64,000 nucleotides of DNA, from NCBI GenBank assembly GCA_947495795.1, contig CANMAI010000001.1, positions 682,001-746,000 of the forward strand, in the 5' to 3' direction. The notes beneath the pieces were generated by a model that made no database searches, was not told the origin of the DNA, and was given only the letters and a program-made list of their open reading frames with translations. This stretch comes from an uncultured Paracoccaceae bacterium. GTDB taxonomy: Bacteria > Pseudomonadota > Alphaproteobacteria > Rhodobacterales > Rhodobacteraceae. Position 1 is the first letter of the stretch, and each line of letters starts with the position of its first letter. The position numbers and the translations under genes are program-made. Below are positions 1 to 9,074 of the stretch, in pieces.

Positions 1-1
1 C

Positions 2-478
2 CGTTTCACACCGCGCTTTGCCGCGCGGCTTGGCCAGCAGTTTCCGTTTGACGTAAAGGAGGCGGAGGACGGAGAGACCATCCATTCCGGTCAGATACGG
101 GTTGCGCCGGGTGATCGCCACCTATCGGTAGTGCGGGAAGCCGGGCATATCCGTACAAAACTGGATGGCACAACCGGCCCCATTTCCGGTCATATTCCCT
201 CGGTTGATGTCCTCTTCAACAGCGTGTGCTCCTCTATCGGGTCGGCCGCAATCGGTATCATCCTCACAGGGATGGGACGCGACGGGGCCGCAGGGCTTCG
301 TGCGCTCAGAAACACGGGGGCGTTCACGCTTGGCCAGAATGAGGCATCCTGTGTCGTATACGGCATGCCGAAGGCTGCCTCCAATCTCGGAGCGCTGGAT
401 GCGGAACTCGCCTTGAGCCAGATCGCACCCCGCGTTTGTCAATTTCTTAATTCGCCCAATGCTAGAAAGCGGGCTTGA
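2..478 (+). CDS. cheB: Protein-glutamate methylesterase CheB, C-terminal part
   Basis: The reading frame is open from the window edge, so the N-terminus lies outside. It holds the second half of a CheB methylesterase domain, which hydrolyses methyl-glutamate on chemoreceptors (and deamidates glutamine) during adaptation. Visible family motifs are a VKEAEDGE segment followed by IRVAPGDRHL, and the TGMGRDGAAG loop, whose Asp is the acidic member of the Ser-His-Asp triad. The stretch GQNEASCVVYGMPKAA near the end is also typical. The catalytic Ser and any receiver domain would be upstream. A single-domain receiver follows after 19 bases, so the two probably belong to a chemosensory or Che-like signalling operon. 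An internal GTG at 131 could be mistaken for a start, but conserved CheB residues lie before it. Confidence 0.93.
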   Translation, partial: RFTPRFAARLGQQFPFDVKEAEDGETIHSGQIRVAPGDRHLSVVREAGHIRTKLDGTTGPISGHIPSVDVLFNSVCSSIGSAAIGIILTGMGRDGAAGLRALRNTGAFTLGQNEASCVVYGMPKAASNLGALDAELALSQIAPRVCQFLNSPNARKRA

Positions 479-497
479 GCTTGAAGGAGCAGATTTG

Positions 498-878
498 ATG
501 CCGGACGCAAAGACGTTGAAAATTCTGGTGGTTGACGATCAGCAGAGCATGCGCGGGTTGGCACGGCAGTGCCTGAAAAAGCTGGGAGTGATGGATGTGG
601 CCCTTGCGGCCAGTGGCGATCAGGCGCTTGAAGTGATGGGCACCAAAAAGTTCGATGCCGTGATTTCGGATCTCAACATGCCCGGCCTCTCAGGAGTGGA
701 ACTCGCACAGAAAATCAAGGGACATCCGGCGCTCAAGGCAACTCCTGTGTTCCTCGCAACATCCGATGCTTATCGTGACAAGGCGAATGACGAAACGGTG
801 GATCATTTTGTTGCCAAACCGTTCAGCGTGGCCGATATGCGCGACGCCATCGAGACACATCTTGGCGCGCTCACCTGA
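498..878 (+). CDS. CheY-like single-domain response regulator
   Basis: A 126-residue stand-alone receiver domain. The acidic pair D13-D14 lies in ILVVDD, the phospho-acceptor is D58 in VISDLNMPG, the conserved Thr is T88 in FLATSD, and the conserved Lys is K107 in VAKPFS, so every switch residue is present. There is no output domain, which fits a CheY that acts by protein-protein contact, for example at the flagellar motor or as a phosphate sink. The ATG at 498 is chosen because AAGGAG lies eight bases upstream; an in-frame ATG at 459 would overlap cheB and adds 13 non-conserved residues. The position directly after cheB suggests a shared chemotaxis-type pathway. The true partner kinase is not visible. 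Confidence 0.9.
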   Translation: MPDAKTLKILVVDDQQSMRGLARQCLKKLGVMDVALAASGDQALEVMGTKKFDAVISDLNMPGLSGVELAQKIKGHPALKATPVFLATSDAYRDKANDETVDHFVAKPFSVADMRDAIETHLGALT

Positions 879-1282
879 CGTGTTTCGCCTTTAATCTGCG
901 ATGCCCTGACGCCAAAAGCCTGGGAGCGCAAAAGGCGCAGGCCGGGGTTTTGCTGATAAGGCTTTGGGGCGAGATGTTTTGGAATACACCGCGCGTCTAT
1001 CGGACTAAGGGTGCCCACCCACATCGGTAAGGCTGCGTGTGCTTGGCATTGCGCGCCCGCCACTGTGACCGCACTCAATCAAACGCGATGGTCTTTAACG
1101 CTTCAGACGCAAGCCGGACCCCACCATCGTGCAATAGCATCAGCTGAATACCTCGAACGCTCAAAGCGAGAGCGTTTCTGGCTCATTCCATCAGGGCTTG
1201 GCCTTCCCAGGCCGCCTTGCACCCCATCAGCTATTGTGATCCTCTCTCGCCAACGTCAGACCCGGACATTGCGGAGCAAACC
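879..1282 (+). other. 404-base non-coding leader before gabD-like gene
   Basis: No convincing coding frame. There is a 7-bp hairpin (AACGCTC 1156-1162 with GAGCGTT 1170-1176) without a T-run. Around 1050-1065 the run CCCGCCACTGTGACC, and around 1113-1125 GCAAGCCGGA, resemble two boxes of the cobalamin riboswitch, but other core elements are missing or poorly matched, so no riboswitch is called. Confidence 0.4.
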
Positions 1283-2758
1283 ATGCTGGATCAAACCAAT
1301 CTTTCCGACATCCTCGAAGATCAGAGTCTCCTCTGCAATAAGGCCCTGATTGATGGCGCATGGGTAAGTGCAGACGGTGGAGCAACTTTCCCGGTCATCA
1401 ATCCGGCACGTGGCGACACCCTTATATCCGTTCCGGATATGGGCCGATCAGAAACCGCGCGTGCCATTGATGCCGCCTACGCAGCTCAGAAAGACTGGGC
1501 AAGGAAAACGGGGAAAGAGCGTGGTGCCGTCCTTCGCAAATGGCACGATCTCATGGTTGCCAATGCCGATGATCTCGCGCGCATCCTCACGGCAGAAATG
1601 GGCAAACCCTTCGCGGAAGCGCGGGGCGAGATCATGTACGGCGCGAGCTTTGTCGAGTGGTTCGCCGAAGAGGCAAAGCGCATCTATGGCGAGACCATCC
1701 CCGGCCATCAGCCGGATAAGCGCCTCACGGTCATCAAACAGCCCGTTGGTGTTGTCGCGTCCATCACTCCGTGGAATTTCCCCAATGCTATGATCGCTCG
1801 GAAGGTTGCCCCGGCCCTCGCCGTTGGCTGCGCATTCGTGGCGAAACCTGCAGAAGATACACCTCTTTCGGCACTCGCAATGGCCCTACTGGCCGAACGC
1901 GCGGGTCTGCCAAAGGGCCTCCTCAACATCATCACCTCCAGTGATGGTGCAGAGATTGGCAAGGAATTCTGCGAAAACCCGAAGGTTCGTAAACTCACGT
2001 TCACAGGTTCTACGGAAGTGGGCCGCATCCTCCTGCGTCAAGGCGCCGATCAGGTGATGAAAATGAGCATGGAGCTTGGGGGCAACGCGCCCTTCATCGT
2101 CTTCGATGATGCTGATCTCGATAAGGCTGTCGAGGGTGCCATGATCTCCAAATACCGCAACAATGGCCAAACCTGCGTTTGTGCCAACCGGATCTATGTT
2201 CAATCCGGCGTTTATGATGCGTTCGCCGAGAAGCTCGCGAACGCTACCAAGGATCTCAGCCTCGGAGATGGTTTTGAGGATGGCGTCACCACAGGCCCTC
2301 TGATCAACAGCCAAGCGGTCGAGAAGGTGGAAGAACACATCGTCGATGCCACCTCCAAAGGCGCTAAGGTTCTTACCGGAGGTGTACGTTCCGATCTTGG
2401 CGGCACCTACTTCCAGCCCACGGTTCTCACCGGGGTAACCCGTGAGATGATGGTGACGCATGACGAAACCTTCGGCCCTGTCGCGCCGCTCTTCAAATTC
2501 GAGGATGAGGACGACGTGATCGCACAGGCGAACGATACGATTTTCGGTCTCGCCAGCTATTTCTACGCCAACGATCTCAGCCGTGTTTACCGCGTTGCCG
2601 AGGCCCTCGAATACGGCATGGTCGGCGTGAATACCGGTCTCATTTCAACGGAAGTGGCTCCGTTCGGCGGCGTCAAGCAATCGGGCCTCGGACGAGAGGG
2701 CGCGCGCCAAGGGGTCGAGGATTTTCTGGAGATGAAATACATCTGCATGTCCATCTGA
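1283..2758 (+). CDS. gabD: NAD(P)-dependent succinate-semialdehyde dehydrogenase (GabD type)
   Basis: A 491-residue aldehyde dehydrogenase. The ALDH signature is complete: FTGSTEVGR cofactor loop, general base E264 in MELGGNAP, and nucleophile C298 in NNGQTCVCANR. The double-Cys GQTCVCANR form is characteristic of GabD-type succinate-semialdehyde dehydrogenases, which oxidise succinic semialdehyde to succinate in GABA breakdown. PVISVAPF-type tail motifs are represented by STEVAPFGGVKQSGLGREG near the C-terminus. The ATG at 1283 has GGAG six bases upstream; an earlier in-frame ATG at 1217 would add 22 unconserved residues. It stands alone: no gabT lies beside it, and the downstream opg operon converges on it. 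Other semialdehydes, such as glutarate semialdehyde, remain possible substrates. Confidence 0.9.
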   Translation: MLDQTNLSDILEDQSLLCNKALIDGAWVSADGGATFPVINPARGDTLISVPDMGRSETARAIDAAYAAQKDWARKTGKERGAVLRKWHDLMVANADDLARILTAEMGKPFAEARGEIMYGASFVEWFAEEAKRIYGETIPGHQPDKRLTVIKQPVGVVASITPWNFPNAMIARKVAPALAVGCAFVAKPAEDTPLSALAMALLAERAGLPKGLLNIITSSDGAEIGKEFCENPKVRKLTFTGSTEVGRILLRQGADQVMKMSMELGGNAPFIVFDDADLDKAVEGAMISKYRNNGQTCVCANRIYVQSGVYDAFAEKLANATKDLSLGDGFEDGVTTGPLINSQAVEKVEEHIVDATSKGAKVLTGGVRSDLGGTYFQPTVLTGVTREMMVTHDETFGPVAPLFKFEDEDDVIAQANDTIFGLASYFYANDLSRVYRVAEALEYGMVGVNTGLISTEVAPFGGVKQSGLGREGARQGVEDFLEMKYICMSI

Positions 2759-2881
2759 CGGGAGGTAGCCAAAACCGTTACGTCCGATGTATTCGTGAAA
2801 GATCCACCTGAATTTTTGCACTCCTAAATCGGTACCGAAACCATACCAAACCCAGCCTTCAAAATTTGGGCTGGCAATGCC

Positions 2882-4750
2882 CTAGGCAGGAATTGTTGCG
2901 CCGGAGGAGGAGGGATCCTCCCAATCGGTTTTTGAGTTCAGTTCCGCTGCATGTTGCTGCAAAACGCGTGGCGGCATCACTTCCTGCGGGGTCAGCAACA
3001 GCGCTTTTGCCCATTTCCACTCGCGGGAAGACAAGGCCGAAATCAACGGCGCCAGAAGCAGAGATCCTGCAATCGGCAGTAGCCAAAGGCTGAGATATCC
3101 GGCGGCAAAAATGCCAAGCATGGCCGCTCCCACGGCCATTTCGCCCAGATGAAATCTGAGGTAGCCCTTGATGCCGATGGACGCATCTCCGCGCGGCTTC
3201 CACCCGGTATCTACACCCGCCAGTGTGCGCAGAACGGCGATGATATGCTGGATCATCATCAAAGGCGCAAGCAGCACTGAAAAGGCCACTTCAACTACCC
3301 AGGAGGCCCAGAAGCGCAAGGGCCCTCCAGCGCTTTCAAGGCGCGGATCCATTGCCCAGAAACGCAGTGCTCCCAACAGTTTCGGCGCTACCAACATTCC
3401 GTAAACAAGACACAAAATCAGCAGTTTGGCGAACTGATCCATCTCCGGCCACGACACATAGAGCGGGTTTCCGGCATCAAAATAGATCACTGGTTCGGCG
3501 CTTTCCCGAATACCGAGAAACACCCAGAGAATAAGCAACGCAAACCATCCCAGAGAGGCACAATAGGCCATCGCGCCCTGAAAGAGATGCATCCGACTGA
3601 CAGATTTGAACCCGGCAGAGAAGAGCATCCGAAGATGCTGCAAATTGCCTTGGCACCAGCGCCGATCCCGCATGATATGGGCGATCAGGCTCTCCGGTGT
3701 TGTCTCGTAACTTCCCTCGATCTCCGGCACAAACCGTATCCGCCAACCGGCCCGTCGGAGGAGAGCCGCTTCAATGAAATCGTGGCTTAGTACCGGGCCG
3801 CCAAAAGGAGCACGACCCGGCAAATCCGGCAGCCCAGCGCAATCCGCAAAGGCCCGCACCCGCATGATCGCATTGTGCCCCCAATAGTTGGCCTCATCGC
3901 CCGTCCATCTCGCCAGCCCCCGGGCAAGCGTGGTGCCATAAACCGCATTGGAAAACTGCTGCAACCGGGCAAATAGAGATCGGGCCCCGAAGAGCCGCGG
4001 GATACTCTGAACCATACCGAGCGAGGGCTCTGCGGAAAGGGCATCCGTAAGCGTCACGAGAGCCTCGCCCGTCATCACGCTGTCTGCATCCAGCACCAGC
4101 ATTGCTTCATACGAAGCCCCCCAGCGCATTACCCAATCTTCAATGTTTCCAGCCTTGTAGCCGGTATTCTCAGCGCGGTGGCGATAGTGGATCACGTCCA
4201 TGCCAAAGCGGCGGCGCAGGCGTGCCATCATCCGTATTTCCGCAGCCACTTTTGCCGGCTGCCGGGTATCTGAAAGAATGAAGAGAGTGAACGAATGGTC
4301 GGTTGAGGCGCGCGCCAAATCGGCGAGTATCACGCCGACGTTCAAGCCAATTTCCTCCACAGGTTCACCGTAAATCGGGAGCAAAACGGCGGTTTTGAGT
4401 GCGGGGCCTTTCCCCTTCGGCCGCTCGGCTCCGGGCAAACATCCAAGCATGGCCATGGCCACAGAAAGCGCGATCCAGAAGAACGTAAAAACGGCGAGCA
4501 CGATTACTGTACCCTCCAGCCCGCTTACTCCATCCATGCGGAACCAATCGGCGAAAATCAACGCCAGACCGAGGGTGGAAAGTAGTGCAAAACCAAAGAG
4601 AAAGAGACGCGAAGTGTATGGTGTTCGAGCGCCACCCTGCGGCGCGTTCGGGTCCGTCATGCGGACCTCCAGCTGCTGGCGGGGCATTGGCAGCGGAGCC
4701 TCTTTCGGCATCATCGGTGGGTCCGGAAATGGAGCTGTCACGGGGTCCAC
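2882..4750 (-). CDS. opgH: Glucans biosynthesis glucosyltransferase OpgH (MdoH)
   Basis: A 622-residue inner-membrane family 2 glycosyltransferase that builds the beta-glucan backbone of osmoregulated periplasmic glucans from UDP-glucose. Two membrane segments (about 48-70 and 80-103) precede the catalytic domain: LLPIYGEP at 123-130, DTRQ near 161, the DAD metal site at 221-223, SHDF at 322-325 and RRWCQGN at 363-369, the processive-enzyme Q/RxxRW-like motif. Several membrane segments follow (400-415, 440-460, 485-510, 540-570). It is much shorter than the E. coli protein (about 850 residues), as is common in alphaproteobacteria. The GTG at 4750 overlaps the end of opgG by 13 bases. An ATG at 4660 has a better GGAGG five bases upstream and may be the real start, but the skipped MPKEAPLPMPRQ stretch looks conserved. 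Confidence 0.93.
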   Translation of the reverse strand: MDPVTAPFPDPPMMPKEAPLPMPRQQLEVRMTDPNAPQGGARTPYTSRLFLFGFALLSTLGLALIFADWFRMDGVSGLEGTVIVLAVFTFFWIALSVAMAMLGCLPGAERPKGKGPALKTAVLLPIYGEPVEEIGLNVGVILADLARASTDHSFTLFILSDTRQPAKVAAEIRMMARLRRRFGMDVIHYRHRAENTGYKAGNIEDWVMRWGASYEAMLVLDADSVMTGEALVTLTDALSAEPSLGMVQSIPRLFGARSLFARLQQFSNAVYGTTLARGLARWTGDEANYWGHNAIMRVRAFADCAGLPDLPGRAPFGGPVLSHDFIEAALLRRAGWRIRFVPEIEGSYETTPESLIAHIMRDRRWCQGNLQHLRMLFSAGFKSVSRMHLFQGAMAYCASLGWFALLILWVFLGIRESAEPVIYFDAGNPLYVSWPEMDQFAKLLILCLVYGMLVAPKLLGALRFWAMDPRLESAGGPLRFWASWVVEVAFSVLLAPLMMIQHIIAVLRTLAGVDTGWKPRGDASIGIKGYLRFHLGEMAVGAAMLGIFAAGYLSLWLLPIAGSLLLAPLISALSSREWKWAKALLLTPQEVMPPRVLQQHAAELNSKTDWEDPSSSGATIPA

Positions 4751-6273
4751 CTATAGAGCCAGACTTCGGAAATCGGCCTTCCCTCCACAAGCATCTGCGC
4801 CCGGAGTTCCATGGAGCGCTTTTCGGGCGGAAAGTAGCTGAACCCCATCCGCACACCACCTGTTTCGGGATTGTGCTGCAATATACCGTCGCTCACCTTA
4901 CCCCGATTTGCACTGATATGAAGGGTAACTTTACTCAGATCTTCCGGAATCGCGCCATGCGGGGCGAAATCCACCGTCGCAATGCGCCCACCCTCAAAGC
5001 GCGCACCCATACGCGTGTTGAGCACAGGTGTCCTGTCCATCGGGATGGGTGCTGCTTCGCACCAATCCAGCCGATAGGTATAGCGGTACTCACCTCCAGC
5101 CATCAGCTGCTTACGCGGCCGCCAATAGGCGACGATATTATCGTAAATTTCGCGATCAGCCGGTATTTCCACCAGTGTCACAGAGCCAGCACCCCAGTTC
5201 TCGCCGGGGGTCACCCAGAGCCCGGGGCGCTTGTGGTAAGCTGCCTCCAGATCCGCATAATCGGCCAGATCACGCGGGCGCTGCATCAGGCCGAAACCCT
5301 TCGGTCCATCGTCAACAAAGCTCGAAACCTGAAGTTTCCTGGGGTTTGCGAGTGGCCTCCAGAGCCGCTCTCCGGCGCCGTTCACAATGAGCAATCCATC
5401 ACTATCGTGTACCGCCGGGCGAAAATCATCGAACCGGTTGCGGTTGGACTCGTCGAATAGAAACATGGAGGTTTCTGCAGCAATTCCAACATGGTCAAGA
5501 TCAACACGCGGGAAAAGCGTGGCCTCTACATCCATCACGGTGGAGCTGCCATGCGCGATCACGAAACGATAGGCGCCCGTTACGCTAGGGCTATCCAGAA
5601 GGGCATGGAGCGTCACGCTTGTCGCTCCCGGTTCTGGTGCCTCCACCCAGAAAGCGCGAAACTCCGGGAATTCCTCACCGTCCGCACCAGCTGTATTCAA
5701 CGCTAGGCCACGCGCCGAAAGCCCGTAAACCTGCCCTCTGGCAACCGCCCGAAAATAGCTCGCACCCTGAAAAACTGCGTATTCCTGAAAGACACCCGCT
5801 GTTTCGATCTCTCCATGAATGCGGAAACCAGAATAGCCGACTGCATCGGTGATTGGCAGATCCGGGAACTTGTCTGTCTTATCAAAGGCATTGAGGACGA
5901 ATTGTATTGGTGCCGCTGTTTTCCGATCCTCTCCCACGGCGTAGACCTCTATCGGAGACGGAAAGTAGAGGCCTGGCGCAAAAAATTCCAATCGCGCAGG
6001 ACGATCCGTTCTGTTCCAAAGAGCGTTGCGCGTATCAAACCAGATGGAGCGATACTGATCGTAAGTTATATCTAGCCAAGGCTGAGGTACCTTCGGGGGA
6101 GCCTTATAGGCCTTTGCAGCCAGCGCCCTGGCGCGTTCAACCACAGTCGTTGATGAAAATGGCATCTCTGGGCCAAACCCGATTCCATCCGGCAGTTCAT
6201 CCGCCCGCGCCATGCCAAAGGCTGCAAAAGCTGCCCCAAGCGCCAGCGCATCCCGTCTTGAAAGACCACTCAT
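4738..6273 (-). CDS. opgG: Glucans biosynthesis protein OpgG (MdoG), periplasmic
   Basis: A 511-residue member of the MdoG family, needed in the periplasm for assembly and branching of the glucan backbone made by OpgH. The N-terminus reads SRRDALALGAAFAAFG then a cleavable MARA/DE region, a twin-arginine-like signal. Family features include FDTRNALWNRTDRPARLEFFAPG, AYHKRPGLWVTPGENWG and YRYTYRLDWCE. The ATG at 6273 overlaps the opgC stop as ATGA, indicating translational coupling; the open frame continues 142 codons upstream inside opgC but that extension is an antiphase shadow. Both opgC upstream and opgH downstream confirm the assignment. Confidence 0.94.
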   Translation of the reverse strand: MSGLSRRDALALGAAFAAFGMARADELPDGIGFGPEMPFSSTTVVERARALAAKAYKAPPKVPQPWLDITYDQYRSIWFDTRNALWNRTDRPARLEFFAPGLYFPSPIEVYAVGEDRKTAAPIQFVLNAFDKTDKFPDLPITDAVGYSGFRIHGEIETAGVFQEYAVFQGASYFRAVARGQVYGLSARGLALNTAGADGEEFPEFRAFWVEAPEPGATSVTLHALLDSPSVTGAYRFVIAHGSSTVMDVEATLFPRVDLDHVGIAAETSMFLFDESNRNRFDDFRPAVHDSDGLLIVNGAGERLWRPLANPRKLQVSSFVDDGPKGFGLMQRPRDLADYADLEAAYHKRPGLWVTPGENWGAGSVTLVEIPADREIYDNIVAYWRPRKQLMAGGEYRYTYRLDWCEAAPIPMDRTPVLNTRMGARFEGGRIATVDFAPHGAIPEDLSKVTLHISANRGKVSDGILQHNPETGGVRMGFSYFPPEKRSMELRAQMLVEGRPISEVWLYRWTP

Positions 6274-7538
6274 GCCACCTGCTCCCGGGGAGAGGCTTGG
6301 TAGTCCCTGTCTTTGTTGGATCGCCTGGTTGCAGGATCGCCCTTCCACGGATTGCCCTTGATCCACCCAACCAGATAGGCAGTGCAAATTAGAATGCCGA
6401 AGCCGGTTAGATTCACCAGCGCTACAAAGAAGAAATCCTTGCCCCATATATCGAAAGCGACACCCATGAATCGCGCCAGCACCATCGATGTCAGGAACAC
6501 GGCAAGCGACTGCTGACCGACCTTGCGGATTACACTCACAACCTGCGGCCATAGCGTGCCCATGTTCAGGCGGGAGCCCATTGGCCCGACGGCTACCCAA
6601 GCGAGATAACCGAGGGCAAGAAAGTGCATATACCGGAAAACCCCGAAGTCGGTCTTGGTGAAGAAGTAGCGATGCTCCACGCGCCACTCTCGCGCCCAAC
6701 TGAACCCGAACTCTCGCACGCCTATATGGCTATAAGGGATGTTCAGAAGCACAATGGCCAGCGCAATGGCGATCAACCATGCCTTTACAGGCGGCGCAGG
6801 CAGCCAGCCTTTCATAAAGGCGAACCCGGTGAAGAACACAAGTTGCCAGGCAAATGGGTTGAAGAACCACTGCCGTGTGTTGTTTGGCGGTTCGAACCAG
6901 AGTTGCGCGGGAAGGTGAAGAAACTCCAGCCTTGTGGCCAAAGGCGCTAAAAACTCGAAACCAAGGCTGTAGTAGCGCCCAACGCTTGCGGCCATCCACA
7001 CACCCACGACACCCACGATCACAGCCCATGTGCCAATGCGGGAAAGCGCCATTACCAGAGGGATCATCGCGAGGATAACCAGATACATTGGCAGGATATC
7101 GAAGTAGTTCGGCACATATGTCAGCGTCATCAAGCCGATCAGCTGCTCGCCAGGATTCTTGAAGAAAGGGTAGAGGTTGAGCTGGCCTATGTAATCCCGC
7201 GGCAGCGTCTCGAACATGTTGAGAAATACCATGCTCATCGCGATCACCATGAACATGCCGATATGGGCCCAATATACCTGCCACACCCGATGTGCGGTAC
7301 GGATCGCGCCCATTGCCCAGCCATGGCGCTCAAAGATTGCGCCGAAGGCCAGCGCAGATGCCATGCCGGAGCAGAAAACGAAAATCTCTGTCGCGTCCGA
7401 GAAGCCGAACCGGGCAGGGATCCACTTTGTCCACGGATTGCCCGGCGTGTGGGCAAGCAGGATGATGAACATCGCAATGCCCCGAAAGAAATCGAGCCTG
7501 GGATCGCGGGGACGTTTTAAAGGTGCTTGGGCTGTCAT
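6270..7538 (-). CDS. opgC: OpgC-family glucan succinyltransferase, membrane protein
   Basis: A 422-residue integral membrane protein of the OpgC_C family, related to acyltransferase 3 proteins, which adds succinyl groups to periplasmic glucans. Near the start, RDPRLDFFRGIAMFIILLAH is the family hallmark, followed by SDATEIFVFCSGMASAL. About ten hydrophobic segments are spread along the chain. It is the first gene of opgC-opgG-opgH; its stop overlaps the opgG start by four bases (ATGA). No promoter could be assigned with confidence in the 39 bases between it and the TPR gene, so the latter may be co-transcribed. Substrate preference (succinyl versus another acyl group) cannot be read from sequence. 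Confidence 0.9.
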   Translation of the reverse strand: MTAQAPLKRPRDPRLDFFRGIAMFIILLAHTPGNPWTKWIPARFGFSDATEIFVFCSGMASALAFGAIFERHGWAMGAIRTAHRVWQVYWAHIGMFMVIAMSMVFLNMFETLPRDYIGQLNLYPFFKNPGEQLIGLMTLTYVPNYFDILPMYLVILAMIPLVMALSRIGTWAVIVGVVGVWMAASVGRYYSLGFEFLAPLATRLEFLHLPAQLWFEPPNNTRQWFFNPFAWQLVFFTGFAFMKGWLPAPPVKAWLIAIALAIVLLNIPYSHIGVREFGFSWAREWRVEHRYFFTKTDFGVFRYMHFLALGYLAWVAVGPMGSRLNMGTLWPQVVSVIRKVGQQSLAVFLTSMVLARFMGVAFDIWGKDFFFVALVNLTGFGILICTAYLVGWIKGNPWKGDPATRRSNKDRDYQASPREQVA

Positions 7539-7577
7539 TCAGATGCTCTGAGCCAGAAAACAGGCGATGGCAAGTCG

Positions 7578-8933
7578 TTATAGGACAGGTGCGGCAGCAC
7601 GGCGGGCATCATCCCGCGCGGCTTCGATGAGAAGCCTGCGACGCGCTGTATACCCGTCCTCGGCACCACCCCGTTTCATTGTACGCTCTGCCAGAAGATC
7701 TTCCGCCGCATTGAGATATCCCCCACGCAGCGCTGCTTCTACTGTGAGACGCTCAAAAACATCCCTCTGCGCGTGGCTTCCACCAACGCGCTGCATATCT
7801 GCCCGCGCCGTTCGCAGATTGGCAAAGGCGGTTGCAAACTGGCCTTCCCCGTAGGCCTCAAGCCCCTGCGCTGCGGAAAGGCCGGGACGGTGGATAACCT
7901 TCTCCATCTCGGTTTCGCGCCGCGTGGCATCCGCTGCCATGCGGTGCATCATCTTGCGCATAGCGTCCTTTCGGTTTCCGCCTATCAGTGAAAGAAGATA
8001 GTGCAGATCGGCGAACACAACGCATCCATCCTCGACCCGTCCTTCGGAAAGCGCTGCAAGCTCCTCCCACCGCGTTCCGATATTCACGCCTTCCAGCTCC
8101 AGCCTGGAGAGAAGCGATGCAGCGTTGGAAATATCGCGGTAGTCATCCGTTTTGTCCGCGCGGATCTCTGCATCGTAGAGTGCCAAAGCCTCATCCATTT
8201 CGCCGAGATCAAGATGCATCAGCGCGATATGCCACCAAACATGATAGCGGAAGTTGTTGCAGTGCTCCCAAGCTTTTGTTTGTCCGGATAGCCAGAAAAG
8301 CCCGTCCTCTGCGCGGGCTGTCATGTCGTATACATGCGCCACAGCGTGAAGGCCCCACGCATCATCAGGTGCCAGCAACAGGCCCTCGCGGCCAGCGGTT
8401 TCCGCCGCTGCATAATCGCCTGTTTCTTCCAGTGCGAATGCGTAGCAGCCCTTCAGATAGCCAAGCGCTGCGTGGTTGCGATAGGCAGGCATTACAACTT
8501 CCAAAGATTTCCGCATCTCATCCGGCTGGCCGAGTACAAAACGGATTGCCTGCACGAGCTTCATGGCAAGTGCATCCTCGGGCCATTCTTTCAGCAGCGT
8601 TTCAAAAGCAGACGCCGCGGCGGATGGGGCACCTGAAAGGTAAAGCCGAAGAGCAGAGATATAGATTGCTTCGCGGGGGCTGGTGGTGCCGCACGTCTCG
8701 GCTTGTGTAAGCGCCTCGCGGGCCGTTTGCACGAGCTCTGCGCGGCCAAGCAAAAGGCTGAACAATCCCTTAGCGGCGTAGGCTTGCGCAAAGTCAGGCG
8801 CAAGCTCAAGCGTTTTTCCCAGATGCTCAGGTGTTGCTGCGCCGTGCGCAAGAAACGCTTTCACCGTCTTGTTCCAGTGGTCAGTAGCAGCCTGAGAGCT
8901 CAGGGTCGTCTCGCATCCGCAAAAGTCGGTCAT
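7578..8933 (-). CDS. Tetratricopeptide-repeat protein
   Basis: A soluble protein of about 451 residues made largely of TPR-like helical pairs, for example LELAPDFAQAYAAKGLFSLLLGR, LLLAPDDAWGLHAVAHVYDM-type and HIALMHLDLGEMDEALALYD segments. It resembles the TPR_38-type family of uncharacterised bacterial and animal proteins (tetratricopeptide repeat protein 38), whose function is not established. There is no signal peptide or membrane segment. Three in-frame starts lie close together (ATG at 8948, 8942 and 8933); the last is used because the residues before it (MAMGH) are unlike a conserved N-terminus, but the ribosome site is weak for all. It lies 39 bases upstream of opgC on the same strand and may be part of that transcript. 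Confidence 0.8.
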   Translation of the reverse strand: MTDFCGCETTLSSQAATDHWNKTVKAFLAHGAATPEHLGKTLELAPDFAQAYAAKGLFSLLLGRAELVQTAREALTQAETCGTTSPREAIYISALRLYLSGAPSAAASAFETLLKEWPEDALAMKLVQAIRFVLGQPDEMRKSLEVVMPAYRNHAALGYLKGCYAFALEETGDYAAAETAGREGLLLAPDDAWGLHAVAHVYDMTARAEDGLFWLSGQTKAWEHCNNFRYHVWWHIALMHLDLGEMDEALALYDAEIRADKTDDYRDISNAASLLSRLELEGVNIGTRWEELAALSEGRVEDGCVVFADLHYLLSLIGGNRKDAMRKMMHRMAADATRRETEMEKVIHRPGLSAAQGLEAYGEGQFATAFANLRTARADMQRVGGSHAQRDVFERLTVEAALRGGYLNAAEDLLAERTMKRGGAEDGYTARRRLLIEAARDDARRAAAPVL

Positions 8934-9074
8934 ATGCCCCATGGCCAATTTATCCCGTTTTTCAGTTCGTTGCTTTCCTGCATCAACGCATGGAGTGCAG
9001 CCCGCAACTCACAGTGCCGTCAGGTCACGAATGTGTTATTCGCAAAGGTGCAATATTTCGGTTTTCTCAGGTTT

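Noticed and set aside
930-1130. Calling a cobalamin riboswitch before the gabD-like gene
   Set aside because: Only two boxes resemble the consensus, spacing is off and the gene is not a B12 gene; kept only as a low-interest finding.
6274-6699. N-terminal extension of opgG by 142 codons
   Set aside because: The extension runs in another frame through opgC and contains no export signal; the ATG at 6273 directly precedes a signal peptide and overlaps the opgC stop.
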